From: Bacteroidota bacterium
Lineage (GTDB): Bacteria > Bacteroidota > Bacteroidia > Chitinophagales > Chitinophagaceae
Assembly (NCBI GenBank): GCA_023429365.1
Contig: JAEYVW010000444.1
Span: forward strand, 1-6,366
Length of the DNA: 6,366 nt
Direction of reading: 5' to 3'
In this document: in pieces, positions 5,886 through 6,366 of the stretch
How the letters are laid out: every line of letters starts with the position of its first letter
Position numbering within the stretch: position 1 is the stretch's first letter
Position numbers and translations under genes: made by a program
The notes under the pieces: model-generated
The model's database searches: none
The model's input: the letters and a program-made list of their open reading frames with translations, nothing else
What the model was told of the DNA's origin: nothing

Positions 5886-6366
5886 ATGAAGAGGATTGCA
5901 ATTACAGGCTGTATATTATTTACAGCTTCTGTACTACTTGCACAACAGGAAACAGACAGTTTCTATGTACTCACACCCGTGGAAGTCAAAGCTATACGTG
6001 CGGGTGAAAAAGCACCGTTCACAAAAACCAATTTGTCAAAAAAAGATATCGGGAAAAACAATCTTGGCCAGGATATTCCCTTTATCCTGAACCAGACACC
6101 ATCTGTCGTGGTCAATTCTGATGCCGGTACCGGGATCGGTTATACCGGGCTGCGAATCCGTGGCACCGATGCCACGCGTATCAACGTGACTTTGAACGGC
6201 ATTCCCTACAACGATGCCGAAAGCCAGGGGAGTTTCCTCGTAAACCTGCCCGATTTTCTGTCCTCGGTAAGTTCTATTCAAATTCAACGCGGGGTTGGCA
6301 CTTCCTCAAATGGCACGGGCGCTTTTGGAGCAACAGTCAGCTTGTCGACCCACGAAAACAATTTGA
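5886..6366 (+). CDS. TonB-dependent receptor, probable thiamine importer (3' end off the window)
   Basis: The frame runs from the ATG at 5886 to the right edge with no stop (160 codons). Residues 1-19 look like a signal peptide (MKRIAITG, hydrophobic stretch, LLAQ). A short segment with a TonB-box-like TPVEVKA (30-36) follows, then a plug domain (PF07715 type) from about 45: QDIPFILNQTPSVVV (62-76), GLRIRGTDATRINVTLNGIPYND (88-110), LPDFLSSVSSIQIQRGVGTSSNGTGAFGA (121-149). The beta-barrel lies beyond the window. No carboxypeptidase-like N-terminal extension is present, unlike SusC-type receptors. Such a receptor directly below a TPP riboswitch fits the thiamine-linked outer-membrane receptors proposed for Bacteroidota (often called OMR1, commonly followed by pnuT and a thiamine pyrophosphokinase-like gene). 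The substrate is inferred from the riboswitch, not from the protein. The start is preceded by an A-run and no Shine-Dalgarno. Confidence 0.9.
   Translation, partial: MKRIAITGCILFTASVLLAQQETDSFYVLTPVEVKAIRAGEKAPFTKTNLSKKDIGKNNLGQDIPFILNQTPSVVVNSDAGTGIGYTGLRIRGTDATRINVTLNGIPYNDAESQGSFLVNLPDFLSSVSSIQIQRGVGTSSNGTGAFGATVSLSTHENNL

Noticed and set aside
5896..6090. Plus-strand 64-codon open frame in the receptor start
   Set aside because: It is an out-of-frame reading of the TonB receptor, which has a signal peptide and plug motifs in the frame from 5886.

Overview
This window looks like a Bacteroidota chromosome, most likely of the Chitinophagaceae type. The evidence is a DUF4954 protein, a DUF2807 (head GIN domain) secreted protein, the adjacent era-der GTPase pair, start codons without Shine-Dalgarno sequences, and promoter elements of the Bacteroidota form TAnnTTTG with an upstream TTTG. 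This placement is inference from gene families and promoter style, not from a marker alignment.

Layout. Positions 3-2108 (+) hold a nearly complete DUF4954 protein with a left-handed beta-helix look; its first residues lie off the left edge. It converges on, and overlaps by 14 bases, the end of der (2095-3408, -), the double-GTPase ribosome assembly factor. Upstream of der is era (3498-4364, -), another ribosome assembly GTPase. The 89-base gap between them carries a strict 7-base-period repeat. From 4365 to 4860 there is no protein gene. This stretch holds four modules of a 9-base-period repeat in alternating orientation, a terminator, an initiator tRNA-fMet gene (-) with a complete promoter, and a second strong terminator. 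Next is a secreted DUF2807 protein (4864-5571, -). A divergent intergenic region then leads to a TPP riboswitch (5734-5819, +) and the start of a TonB-dependent receptor (5886 to the right edge, +), most likely an outer-membrane thiamine importer.

How the parts relate. era and der both act in ribosome maturation and are probably co-transcribed, and the initiator tRNA upstream adds a third translation gene on the same strand, although a terminator separates it from era. The receptor is a separate thiamine-uptake unit controlled by its leader RNA.

The ordinary genes are well explained. The parts that ask for a second look are non-coding. Two phased short-period arrays (9-base and 7-base, sharing a TTCGTG/CACGAA core) sit directly upstream of era and der. 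The tRNA promoter is placed so that transcription should start at the mature tRNA 5' end. The riboswitch leader carries a perfect palindrome against P1 and possible alternative pairings. I did not find a clear new multi-gene system.
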